DNA of 64,000 bases from Spinellus fusiger. Lineage: Eukaryota; Mucoromycota; Mucoromycetes; Mucorales; Phycomycetaceae. The stretch is taken from positions 1 through 64,000 of the forward strand of contig JALLLS010000062.1 of NCBI GenBank assembly GCA_025094145.1, written 5' to 3'. Position 1 is the stretch's first letter. Each line of letters begins with the position of its first letter. The notes beneath the pieces were generated by a model. That model saw nothing but the letters and a program-made list of their open reading frames with translations. It had not been told where the DNA came from and ran no database searches. Shown here piece after piece: positions 47,717-59,397 of this stretch. Both the position numbers and the translations under genes were made by a program.

Positions 47717-50700
47717 ATGGGTCACTGGCAGCCACAACCACAGGGCCTTAGAGAATTGACCATCTTACTTCGAGATGCCATGAGCCCTGAAGGTCATGAT
47801 CAAACACTGGTTCAACAGGTAAGGTTCCCTGCTCTTGTCCTCCCGACGACTCAACAGAAGGAAAAAAAAAAAAAAAAAAAGAAACTCGCCTCTTTTCATC
47901 AAATCCCAGATTACAACTCCTATCTGGTCTATCTCCTGGTGATGAAGGAGCAAGACCCTTATACAAGAGCTATTGCTGGTCTTACCCTAAAGAACAATCT
48001 CCGGTCACACTTCAACTCTATGCCACTGTCTGTACTGGAACACGTGAAGGAATCTTGTATTCACTCGCTTCAGACACCCGAACCCGATGCCAATGTACGC
48101 AAGGCCATTGGGTCGGTGATCACTACAATTGTTACACACGGGCAGGTCCACCACTGGCCTCAGGTCCTGGCATTGCTCGTACAGCAGTTGGACAGTCACC
48201 ATACGATCACTGTACAGGTAAGAAGAAGACTACCACCACCACCACCCTACCACAGCAGTACCCATGCCCACTAAGCCCCTATGAATTGATGTTTCTCTTT
48301 TTTTTTTAATTGTTTGTTTGTGTATTTATATGTGTATTTATATATATATATATATATATGTGTGTGTATGTGTTGTGTTTGTGTGTGTTTGTATTGTAAA
48401 GATGGCATGGGACTGTCTAAGCAAGATATGTGAGGACGCTGCCAGAGAACTCGACCAGGACATGGATGGCGTGCGGCCACTGCGGACCATGATCCCAAAA
48501 TTCATACAGTTCTTTTATCATCCCAACTCTGATTTACGTGCACAGGCCATCTCTGCCACAAGTCAGTTTGTGCTGTTGGGATCACAGTCCCTGATGTGTG
48601 AGATGGAGGCCTATCTGGCAGGATTGTTTGCCACAGCCGCCGACCCACATCCCAAAGTGCGTGTGGAAGTGTGTCGGTCGTTTGTCCTCCTGATTGATGC
48701 TCGGCCTGATAAAATGGAACCCTATTTGCCGTCCATCATTGAGTACATGATCTATTCCACCAAGGACAGTGAGGATCAAGTGGTGCTCGAGGCGTGTGAT
48801 TTTTGGTTGCAGTTTGCAAATGTGCAGGGGTTTGGAGAACGACTGCTGCCTTATTTACCTCAGATTGTTCCTTTACTGTTGAGTAAAATGGCATATTCAG
48901 AGTCTGATTTGATAGGACTGGAGGGGGATGAGGAGGACTGTCATCTACAGGACGATGAAAAGGACATTAAGCCTAAGTTTTATCGTCACAAAACAGTGCC
49001 TTTATCAAAGAAGCAGGCGTCAAAGGAGGGGGGTGGAGGAGGAGAACATGAGAGAGAAGAGGACAATGAGGACAATGAGGACGAAGACGATGAGGATAAT
49101 AAAAGTGAAGAGAGAGAAGACGATGATTTTGACGATGACGATGACGAAGACGATGATTTTGACGATGATGAGTTTTATTCTGAATGGACATTGCGTAAAT
49201 GTAGTGCTGCTGCCCTTGATCGTCTTTCTACAGCCTACCCAGAGGATCTTGTAAAAGTACTCTTGCCACTTGTGCATCAGAATCTGTTTAGTACAGACTG
49301 GAAAGAACGAGAGGCAGGCATTCTTGCCTTGGGTGCTGTGGCTGAAGGTAAGCTACCCTTTTTGAAGGAGAAAGATAGCCAGCCACCATTGTCTCTACCA
49401 TCTGTTCTCATCGATAGATACTAGGGGGAATGGAAAGCATTGCATCTCATCTTCCTGGACTTATTTCATTTCTATTGCAAAGCTTAAATGACACAAAGGT
49501 AAAGGAGACAGGCAGAATCACTATTTACCCTTAAAGCCTCTTGTAAGGTCTATTACGTGTTGGGCCATGGGCAGGTTCTCTTCGTGGTATGTTGAACAAT
49601 GCCAGACACCCGAAGGACGCAGGACGTTCTTTGAGCCCGTTCTTTACAATCTACTCCAGCGTCTTTTGGATAAAAATAAACGAGTGCAAGAAGCTGCTTG
49701 TTCTGCCTTTGCTACCATGGAAGAAGAGGCCACAGTTGAATTGATACCCTACCTTGAACCCATTCTTATTCATCTTACGACAGCCTTTTGTCTCTACCAA
49801 CACAAGAATCTTCTTATTCTTTACGATGCACTGGGCACACTAGCAGAATCCGTAGGCAATGCTCTTAACCAACCCCAATGTCTTTCGTTGATGATGCCCC
49901 CTCTGATTGCCAAGTGGAACGGACTGTCAGACCAGAGCACAAATCTTTTCCCTTTGCTTGAGGTAAGGCATAAAGGAAAGATCAAGGAATTCACTAGGGG
50001 ATAAAGTGTCTGTCTTCCATTACGACAGCGCTTGGTGTAGGATTTGCTCCTTTTGCAGAACCAGTATTCTCGCGCTGTGTTAAGTTGGTGGCTTCTTATC
50101 TCCACGAAACCTTCTTAGCCACACAGGCACATAACTATGATCCACCTGATGTTGAGTTTATGATTGTCGCCCTTGATCTGCTGAGTGGCGTAACTCAGGG
50201 ATTGGGAAAGCTTGTGGATCCTCTTGTGGCTGCTTCGGACCCTCCTCTTGTTTCTTTACTTGCTGTTTGTATTCATGTAAGTCCATTACATATTATATTT
50301 ACAAAAATAAATAAACTAAATGTGCACCAACAGGATCCTGTGACAGAAGTACTTCAATCCACCTATGCACTGATAGGTGATCTGGCCATTGCTTGTTTTG
50401 ATCGACTAAAAGAGAGTCTTCCCTCTTTAATGCCAGAAATCATTAGCAAACTCTCTACTGATTATGAATCAGTTTCTGTATGCAACAATGCTATTTGGGC
50501 TGCAGGTGAAATTGTCATGCGATGGGATGGGATTGAGCCTTACATTGAGCCTCTCTTCCAACGACTGGTTCTATTCTTAATGGAGCCCAAAATACCTGAA
50601 TCCTTAAAAGAGAATGCCACAATTACTATTGGAAGACTGGGTCTTGCATCGCCCAGTCTTCTTAGTCATCAGCCTACATACTTCATACGGCCTTGGTTAG

Positions 50701-51106
50701 ATGTGTCACTGGGCATGAGAGAAAATGATGAGAAGGATACTGCTTTCTGTGGGTTGTGTGAGCTTATCAAAGTCTCTCCGTACCATGTTATAGATGTAAG
50801 TTTTAAGTTTTAATTTTACAGTGGAAATATCATGAGAGTAACTGGAAATTATTGTCTAGGCACTTCCTGTGTTGTTGTTGATTATATCCAAATGGCAGAG
50901 TCCATCACAACGACTGAATCAAGGGTTTAGAGAGGTACAGTGCCGATGATGAAAAGGATAGAACAGACAAATTAATCTCATGTTCATTGTAGGTCCTTGT
51001 GGGATATAAAAACATGCTTGCTTCTGATAAATGGATTGAGAATTGGCAATGTATTTCTAGTGAATGCCAAGAAACCCTTACTGAGAAATATGGTATAGAA
51101 AAGTGA
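47717..51106 (+). CDS. kap104: Transportin / karyopherin beta-2 (Kap104)
   Basis: HEAT-repeat import receptor for PY-NLS cargoes such as hnRNP proteins. [20 protein letters not shown] is followed by [105 protein letters not shown], a long acidic loop (about 49010-49180; Asp/Glu-rich, the H8 loop that couples Ran-GTP to cargo release), [98 protein letters not shown] and [16 protein letters not shown]. It ends YGIEK-stop (51104-51106). All landmarks are in human-transportin order. About twelve exons; a short A-rich run and a TA/TG microsatellite lie in early introns. Confidence 0.95.
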
Positions 51107-52179
51107 TATCCATGTAAAAGATAAATAAATCTGTGCTATATGATGATTATTCTATTTCATATTATTATCAATGTACACAGAGATAGTGTACAAATACATG
51201 TAGTGCATGGAATCATAAGATACTCTCTGTGATGGTATACACTCTATAACCCCACTTTTTAATATATGTTTATATTTATAAAAACATATGCTCTCTATTA
51301 TTAGATTGATAGACCTTTTGGTAATATAAAAACAATAAAAGAGTATATATTAGCTTCTCTGTTTTATTTATTTCCATAATCAGCTGTTTTTATGAAAAGG
51401 CACCTTCAGACTAAAGGATCAAATATTTTATCAATAATCTTTATTCTCTTTTTCTTCTTCTTTTTAGATATTATTCAAACTAAAAATAATAATAAAGATA
51501 ATCTATAATTTATAGAGTTAATGTTATTCTCTATAAACATTGGATTAAAGTAGAAATATCATTGTTCATATGAATAGATCTGTCTATTTCATTTATTTGT
51601 GTTTATGATTTTAATATCTATACGTTATGAATGTAAAGATCTATAAGCTCTGATACAATTATCATGACTATTGGTATGTTTAGATCTACCTATACATAAT
51701 ATAATTTCCATAATCTTTTAAGATGATAGACATCCTTTTTGTTAATAATAATAAATAAAATAAAAAAGTACAATGTATCATTAGCTTAGACCGCCTTTGT
51801 CATTAGCCATTATCGATTGTTAACTCTCAATAGATCTCCCTGAGTACCTACTTACTAGTTCGTATAGCCACCCTCGATTGCTTCATTACAGATAATACTG
51901 CAATCTCCTTACAAGTACAAAATGCCACACCATGTCAAAAGCATTATTTACTAATTTTATTTATATAAAGTAACCCTCAATAAGTAACTGATGATTTTAG
52001 ATACACATGTCCTTTTTTTATTTTTATTTTTATTTATTTTTTAATAGATTTATACCTTTTCTTAATAGTGTTATAACCTCATGAATCTATTAGATAGAGG
52101 CTTAAAACTTTCAATAGATACATATAATAATGTTTATAATAAATAAATAAATATTATAAGATTGCTTAATAACCACTGC
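51107..52179. other. AT-rich gene-free region
   Basis: Very AT-rich sequence downstream of kap104 with several aataaa-type motifs. No coding region, RNA gene or clear repeat unit was seen. Confidence 0.5.
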
Positions 52180-52405
52180 TAGTCTTTAGCATCTATAACG
52201 GCTTGGCATCTCCACCCCGTGCTGGCAATGAAGGTGTCTGTCACTTCTTTCGATATTTTACCCTATCCCAACATCAGGGCCGCCTTCAATTTTTGTTTGG
52301 TGGAATATACCCTTCTGTTCTTTCAAATGATTTTCAATTAAGTCCACAGATGCTCAATTAGATTGAGGTCGGCATTGCAAGAGTCAGTAAAGAGTCATTA
52401 CTATA
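52180..52405 (-). pseudogene. Tc1/mariner (IS630-type) transposase remnant, C-terminal end
   Basis: The minus strand reads DLNLIEHLW (the DLNPIEHLW motif with the catalytic-glutamate helix), then after two stops and frame changes KAALMLGWGKISKEVTDTFI and STGWRCQAVIDAKD. That corresponds to the usual C-terminus with W.kI....i..li.SM.rRc.avi.akG. Multiple stops and missing upstream catalytic region mark it as a decayed fossil, distinct in sequence from the element at 53.2-54.6 kb. Confidence 0.65.
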
Positions 52406-53190
52406 CCATTAATTACTATCTAATTGAGTTAACTTACTCGTATGAGATCTAGCATTGTCCTCATGTAAGTAGTAACTGACTCCAGGGTTTATATGAGAGA
52501 GAGAGATAGTGTGTGTGTGTGTGTGTGCGTGCGTAATAGGTGTTGTGCGTTATATAAAATACACAAGATATAGTATAGAATGCACAGCAAGAAATACTTG
52601 TAGCCATCTATAACAAGTAATAGTGACTAGTCTATACAACTACGTTCAATTCATAGTTGGAACTCGTGCTATAATATATCGATAACAGTTGCTGCGCTAC
52701 ACACACAGACACAAAGACACATACAGTTCAAAGTATTTTTTATTTTTGGGCGTGATTTGCTATTCGCGCATTGGGCATATTAGCCACCCTGTGCGATCGT
52801 TTGAAAATTTAAGAATAAACATAGAAACACTTCAAATACAAAAGTGAAAAAAATAATGCAAATGAATGGGAAACAGAAAGAAAAGAGAATATAAAACCTC
52901 AATGAGGGAAAAATAATGGAAAATGAGAATTATGAATAGACATCTAAAAGGCCATAAAGTCAGCAAGGAAACCAGGACACCAAAAAGATAGCCGTCATCT
53001 TGTGGCGATTCGAAATCCAACGAGGGATACTTAGAGCAACTCGAACAATCATGAGGACACAACTACAGCAACTACAGCAACTACACTAGCAGCTTCTGGC
53101 TTTGATAAACGGGCTAAGAATGGGTGGTAGAGGAGAGATCGGAGGAAAAGTGAGGAGACAGCGTCTGTTGCTGAAGGAGACAAAGACACA
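52406..53190. other. Gene-free flank between two mariner relics
   Basis: A GA/GT repeat at 52496-52533 and a cagcaacta tandem at 53063-53090. I saw no credible exon on either strand. Confidence 0.45.
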
Positions 53191-54564
53191 TACAGTGTCC
53201 GGTGGAAAACATATAAAGGTTTTGTTTCCGACCTTTATTTTGCTCAATAAATTCTTTTTTTTTTACTTATTCTCTATTTCTTCTTTTTCCGCTATATCAT
53301 CGAATACATCCAACACCACTGAACAAACCAACAAGCCTATTAGAAACAAGAAGAAAAATATCGACGACTTTACTCGTCAACTCATTGTTCAGGAGGCCAC
53401 TCAACATGGCACCAGACAAGTGGATAGTGTAGCCATGTTTAGCGTCATTAATTCCGCTGTCAGCCTTATCATGAAGAGATGTAAGAGAACTGGCTGCTTC
53501 AGATCAGGGAAGGGGCTCTAGGCGCAAGTCTATTCTGAAGAAGAGGAACGAGAGAGAGGTTGGATGCAAAGCAGAAAGGGACTTATTCTAGACAATAGAT
53601 CAACTTTGCAAGCAGATGAACACCAAAGTGTGGATGAGCACTTTTAGAAAATTGATGAAGAAGATTGGCTTGTCTTCTTTCAAGGTGGTTAAGAAACCTT
53701 TTCTCAGCATTAAACACAAGAAGTTGAGTCTTACTTGGAACAGGACCTGCCTTCGTTGGACAGATGAAGACTGGAAGACAGTCATCTAGTTCGGTGACTC
53801 AGTACCAGATAATGAGCAATAACAGCCGTACCAGAGTAGTGCGCAGGAAGAAGGAGGGTATGATCCTAATCATATTGTTCCAACAACGAAGTTTGTTGGT
53901 TGTGTTGGTGTAATGTTGTAGGGTTTCTTTTCTGGTGAAGGTGTTGGTAGACTTGTTACGGTGGAGGGGTTCATTAATAGTGCCAAATACACCAGTATTT
54001 TAGAAACGGCCTATTGCCCCGAGCCGGTTCGTCTTTCGGCACTGAATCCAGTGGTAGGCTATGTTATTCAATAGGACAATGCCAATTGCCATACTAGTAA
54101 GGAGACTAGGAAATGGAAGGATGAGAGGGGCATAGTCACGATGGAGGGGTGGCCCTCTCAAAGCCCTGACCTGAACCCAATTGAGCATCTTTGGGAGGAA
54201 CTGGATAGAGTATTCCGCAAGAGGATGACCCCAGAAATCACCCTCCAGGATCTGAAGGCTCTCCTGGTCCAAGAATGAGACAAGATCTCCAAAGAAGCTA
54301 CCAACAACCCCATTGCCAGCATACATCGGAGATGTAGGACTGTAATAGAGGCCAAGGGTAGAAACACCAAGTATTAAGGGTTTCCACCCAATAAATTTGT
54401 ATATAATATCCTGTTGACCTTCTTTATACTCCATCCAATATTCAAGTCTCTACTGTGTGTTTAATGTATGTTTTTTTATATATATTAAAAACAATAAGTA
54501 TTTCCTCAAACAAGAATCCTATCGGAAAATAAAAACCTTTATATGTTTTCCATTGGACACTGTA
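53191..54564 (+). mobile_element. Tc1/mariner-type DNA transposon with intact TIRs
   Basis: A 1374-bp element bounded by TA dinucleotides. The left end at 53191 reads tacagtgtccggtggaaaac and the reverse complement of the right end (ending 54564) reads tacagtgtccaatggaaaac; the match continues through atataaaggtttt, so the TIR is about 33 bp with two mismatches. Start sequence (CAGTG), TA flanks, length and encoded transposase all fit Tc1/mariner. The ends look well preserved compared with the open reading frame. Confidence 0.92.
53284..54375 (+). pseudogene. Broken Tc1/mariner transposase
   Basis: Translation in shifting frames gives an N-terminal helical DNA-binding region (RQLIVQEATQHGTRQVDSVA), KVVKKPFLSIKHKKLSLTW, CLRWTDEDW and FGDS (first catalytic Asp region), GFFSGEGVG, then DNANCHTSKETRKW (second Asp) and WPSQSPDLNPIEHLWEEL (catalytic Glu), 35 residues after that Asp by my count. 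In-frame stops (for example after ETVI, VMLQ-region and Q before DNANC) and at least one frameshift inactivate it. The C-terminal ASIHRRCRTVIEAKG block is present. Confidence 0.88.
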
Positions 54565-55227
54565 TATTACTATAAACAATATGTTAGACTAGCATTGTGT
54601 TGAATTTGAGATCATTAGTTTGTGTTTTGAGGTCGTAGCCTTTTTATCCGTGAAGCATGTTCTTTCTCAGGATTTCAAAAAATAAAAATCGTATACCTAC
54701 TAATGTTGTGTGGCTGTACCAGTGTAGTATTTAATTTCGTTGATCAGGTGTACTTTGCTTCTAGAAACAAACGGTAATAAATAGATGTCAACATGCCTAT
54801 ATTCTGATACCAAGTGTTGTACTACAGTTCCATGCGGTAAGCATAAGACATGTTTCCTCATGCAAGAAAAGTCTTATTTTGAATAATAAGATTTGTCAGT
54901 GTGTGTAAGATCTGTAATACATAGATAGTATACGAGTATATTATGCTGCTGACAAAAGAATGGATAAATATAACTTTTGGTAAGACATTTACAGTGCAGT
55001 CGGTCATCAAAAAACAAAACTTTGAGTTCTTAGAGAAAGAAATAGAACATGATAGCGATAGAACCTAAGAACAAATATTCTGTTTTAGGGCCTTATTATA
55101 ATTATAATAGTAGTGGTAATAGTAAATATATCACACAAGCTTCAATGGTAAATGCCTCCGTATTACCACATGACATTCACTTATAAAATCTAACAAAAGT
55201 CTCGCTCTTTCTGCCTTGTCTCATTAA
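54565..55227. other. Upstream region of the P450 gene
   Basis: AT-rich, no coding evidence. The presumed P450 promoter lies in its right part; tcacttataaaa near 55180 is a TATA-like candidate about 45 bp before the ATG. Confidence 0.5.
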
Positions 55228-57285
55228 ATGTCTTCATTCTTGTTATCACTCCCAAATCCTCAAGTTATCAGTGAAATCTTGAATGATTCAAAATTACCAC
55301 TGATGAGTGCTGTGGCTCTTGTTACTGTTGCCTATTCAGTTTATCATATTATGAAAAAGGACAAAAGTCAAGAATCTGGCTCAATCCCAATGCCAAAAGG
55401 AAACTACCCAATTGTTGGTAAGAATTATACCATGAATTATTGAAAGATTCATCATGTATTTTTAGGCCACATACCACACCTTGTTAAATCTCTCCAATTT
55501 AAACTTCATGAATGGCATAAAGAATTGGGTAAGTAGTGTGTTCTATTCATGTCGGCATAGATTAACTTATACACTTCCAGGGCCTATTATTCATATCAAG
55601 ATGGGCGTAAAAGATTTCATCATTATATCTGACCCAGAACTTGCCCATAAAATATTTGTAACCAATGGGGTTAGCACTTCTTCACGTCCACCTCATAGAT
55701 TTAGTGATGAATATCACAGTCATAATGGCAGGTAAAATGCAACAAATTTATGATGTGTATAGAGATCTAATTTCTACTTTCTCTTTGAACTTTAGAGGCG
55801 TTGTTTTTGCTAAATACGGAAAAGGATGGATTGACGCAAGAGCAGCTGGTAAAGGGGAAAAAAAACTCATAAGTTCTTGTCTGTATTAACTATGTATCAT
55901 AGTTGCCAATATCTTATCACCCAAGGCTTTGGATGCTTCTAATGATGTACTCTTCTTTGAGACAGAATGTTTTGTAAAAGAATTGATGGCACAAACAAAG
56001 TCAAAGAAGAGTGTAAACCCATATGGCTATACTCTCTGTGCCGCTCTTAATGTGGTATTGACATCATTTTGTGCGATGCGTGTGGATTCAACTGAGGATC
56101 CAATATACAAAGAGGTTGTGAATGCTGCGGATACTCTTGCAAAGAAAGCTGGTCTTGTAGAAGACATAAGTTCATACATTCCTTCTTTGTCTTTTATCGA
56201 CTACATAAGTGGTAAAGATAAGAAAGACGGCGAATGGATTCGTAGTTCACGGGATCCAATTATGAAAAAGTTACTGAAAAAAGCCTTCGAGGGAGAAACG
56301 GATTCAGCATTCAAAAAAATGAATCAATCAAATAACAAAGTTCAATTCGAAGAAAAGGATTTCGTTGTGATTCTACGTGAGTTGAAGTACACACAGATTC
56401 TCGGTATTTTGCGAGACTAAACACATTTTTTCTAGACGACATGATTGCTGCTGGAATAGACACTATTACTACATCAGTTTCGTGGACTTTTCTTTTCTTA
56501 TCACACCATCCAGAAATCCAGAAAAAGATTTGTGATGAGATAGACATCTTTATCACCAAACATGGACGACTACCAGATTTCTCAGAACGTGAACATCTCC
56601 CTTATATACTATCTGTTCAAAGAGAAATGTTACGCTGTTTTCCGGTCACTACACTCGGTGTTCCTCATGTTGCTGATAAAGATAGTTAGTATATGATAAA
56701 TGCTTAATACGAAAAAAAAAGCTAACTCATGTCTTCTCATTTTATGTAGTCATGGTTGATAACTACCTGATCAAAAAAGGATCATCACTTCTTAGCAATA
56801 TGTATACTATGCACCGAAATCCTGATGTTTATTCCGAACCAGATAAGTTTATTCCAGAGCGTTTTATGAACAACAAAAGCACAATGTTTGCATCAGCAAA
56901 TGGAAACACAAGTGAGCGCGATCAATTCAACTTTGGATGGGGAAGGTAAAAATAAACAGTGTAACATCACTTATCTTTGATTTACTAATGTTAATGTGTG
57001 GCACTATAAAGACGCATTTGCCCTGGAATTTATCTGGTAATATCTCCAAGAAATATTTGAGTTTGCCTTTTAACAAAATGATTTTATTTGACCATTTCAT
57101 AGGTTGAGATGGAGCTCTTTTATATCTATGTCAATCTTTGGTCACGCTGTACGGTTGAGCCAATGCTTGATTCCAATAATAATCCTATATATGCCGACTG
57201 CACGACATCTATAAGCTATGGCTTGACTCTTCGTCCTATTCCTTATGAATTAAGATTTGTTGAGCGTCCTGACAAATTACTTTAA
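55228..57285 (+). CDS. Cytochrome P450 monooxygenase
   Basis: Haem-thiolate monooxygenase, probably ER-anchored. Nine exons (55228-55417, 55466-55528, 55581-55731, 55796-55848, 55903-56376, 56436-56684, 56750-56945, 57012-57036, 57103-57285), all GT-AG and in phase, give 527 residues, normal for a fungal CYP. Seen: an N-terminal membrane anchor (about residues 27-44), the proline-rich hinge (IPMPKGNYPIVG), the I-helix oxygen-binding AAGIDTITTS (residues 315-324), the K-helix ExxR (REMLR, E374/R377), PERF in the meander, and the haem loop FGWGRRICPG with Cys462. The substrate cannot be inferred. The gene enters the giant inverted repeat: everything from about 55547 onward is mirrored at 62264-64000. 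Confidence 0.93.
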
Positions 57286-57560
57286 AATAAATTATACTGT
57301 TAGAACATACAATTAGGGCATCAATCTATTCACTCTGCCAAATTAGCTAATATTTGCAAATAATTGTTTAAATGACTCACATAGAGACTCTTCTGAAAAA
57401 TACATCTAATTTTATCTATCTATTATAAATATACTATGCAAATTACAAGACACACTGAGAAGAGACATACTAAGCAGCATACAAGATGTTGTTACCTTGG
57501 ATCTTATACACTAAAAACGAGAGACTAACAGTTAGCAGTTTGTAATAAAAAAAAACAATC
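57286..57560. other. P450 3' flank
   Basis: AT-rich 3' flank with no gene. The string tataaatatactatgcaaatta at about 57425-57446 recurs at about 59076-59097. Confidence 0.5.
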
Positions 57561-58543
57561 ACAAAATCAATGGTATGGAATAAAGCATTTATGATAAGTC
57601 GTGGTGTATTTGAATGCAGTGAATAGATCTTTCAGAGATATCATAAAAGTTCAACAGCCTACATTAGGATTCTTACCTTTTTGTGGCAAAGTTACTTTAT
57701 TTGGTGGTGATATCTGCCAAGTGCTTCCAGTAGTGCACAAAGGAAGTATGATGGATAGTGTTGATCAGTGTATAAACCGATCTTCCACTTGGAACTTTGT
57801 GAATATGCATATTGAGCAAGCCATATTACCAGAAAGCAGTATACTTGCAAACACCTTGCAGCAGTTTTCAAGACACCTCCTTGATGTTAGCAATGAAAGT
57901 GTTCAGACAGTAGGAAACTCAAAACTGATAAGAGTGCCTGATGATATGATGCTAACACACCATGACATAAAGAGTTTAGCAGATGCAATCAATGATAGCA
58001 TGTTACATCCTGAAAATGACACATTGCCATCATACACAAGAGACTAAGTAACTACAAAAGATATACTTACACCAAAACACTCTGATGTTATACAAAGAAG
58101 TAGTATTGTTATTCTTAATCCATGTCATGTATCCACCAAATACGTTCAAATATCGGATGATACAGATTATTGAATTAAATATTTGATAATAAAGAGTTTG
58201 TTAATAAAACATAATTAGTATATCTGAATTTTCTTGATGTATCTCAAGTACTTTTGTTATACCTCTAGGTTACTTGAATGATCTGATACTATCAAGATAT
58301 ATGGAAAATTGACCATATAATCTTATAAATAGTGTGTGAGTTATTTAAAGTACAAATACTTCTATATTTATTGTTGTGGGTTACCAATAACAATAGTACC
58401 TCAGATCAATGATTGAATTATGGACATATTTTCTTTTGGAGAAGGCTTTGGTTTTTGCAGTAGTGATAAAGCACTCACAGATAAATTAGATGCAATGGAT
58501 CTTCCAGCAGAGTATCTCAACAGCATAAACCCAAGCAAATAAT
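57561..58543 (+). pseudogene. Helitron/PIF1-type helicase fragment (left arm)
   Basis: An open stretch of about 148 codons from 57601 includes NRSFRDIIK, GFLPFCGKVTLFGGDICQVL then PVVHKGS (the GGD-RQ-LPV helicase motif II/III region of PIF1-like and Helitron helicases, with C for R) and INRSSTWNFVNM, then VPDDMMLT. After a stop, ILTPKHSDVIQRSSIVIL and later PAEYLNSINPSK are recognisable further Helitron helicase pieces. No Rep (HUH) domain, Walker A or Helitron ends were found. It is a decayed internal fragment, mirrored at 61006-61988. Confidence 0.72.
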
Positions 58544-58555
58544 CACTTGCCATAG

Positions 58556-58810
58556 ATAGAGATATCCATCATCCCCGTCAATAGAAACACGGACTACCTA
58601 AAAGGGACCACACAATAGAAGAAGGGTTAATAGCAAGGCGTGTATCTAAGAGATGATACTTTATCAAGGGAGTGCTTTTTATTAGAATTATTATATAGTA
58701 TCAATCAAAAAATTATAAAACAATTGCAAAAGAGTAAATAAAGATCAGACTTTGTTTACTCTTTGAACCATCCAGACTTCCTTTGGTTGAAGCCAAAGAC
58801 AAAAACCCAG
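58556..58810. repeat. Dispersed repeat (left-arm copy) related to 13636-13885
   Basis: Collinear similarity to 13636-13885, mirrored in the right arm at about 60739-60993. It is non-coding. It directly follows the Helitron fragment, so it may be part of the same or a neighbouring element. Confidence 0.72.
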
Positions 58811-59397
58811 ACGGACTCTCTCATCACCACCTGAGACCAAAAATAGGGTTCCGTACAATGCTGCCTTGGAATATGGATCCCAAATTAGATGTCAACACAG
58901 TTCTAATACACAGTTCTGATACACAATTCTGATAAACATTGGCTTAATGTACACACCCAAAGGGCTAGCGATCATGGCCCGTTACAAAGGGCAAATTTTC
59001 CCCGAAGCAAAGCTTAGGTTGAAAAATCCCCGTCGTGGGCCGATGTATGGCTGCTATTTATAAATATACTATGCAAATTATGAAAATCTTTGTTTATGAG
59101 AAAAATAACATATATGAAGTGAGCTAGTGTCTATGTGTACCACCTTGTCGTCTTTGGGTTTTTAGGCCAAAGGTATACGGAACAGTAGAACGTGTAGTTA
59201 AACTTCCCTGTTTATTGAATGGAATTGTTACGTGTTTTATACCTTTCTAATGGTATAGATTCAGGGGTTAACTATCGAAATGCTATGAACTATCGACATC
59301 CCTTGATATTCGATAAAGTCTCCTTAGTTTGGTAATAAATCAATCCTAATTCCCAAAAGAGTGATTCTTCCAATTATGGGAAAAGTCTTTACGACAA
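58811..59397. other. Left-arm non-coding DNA
   Basis: No gene recognised. It contains triple acacagttctgat-like units (58896-58935) and a GC-richer patch with gatcatggcccgttacaaagg (58971-59045). Confidence 0.45.
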
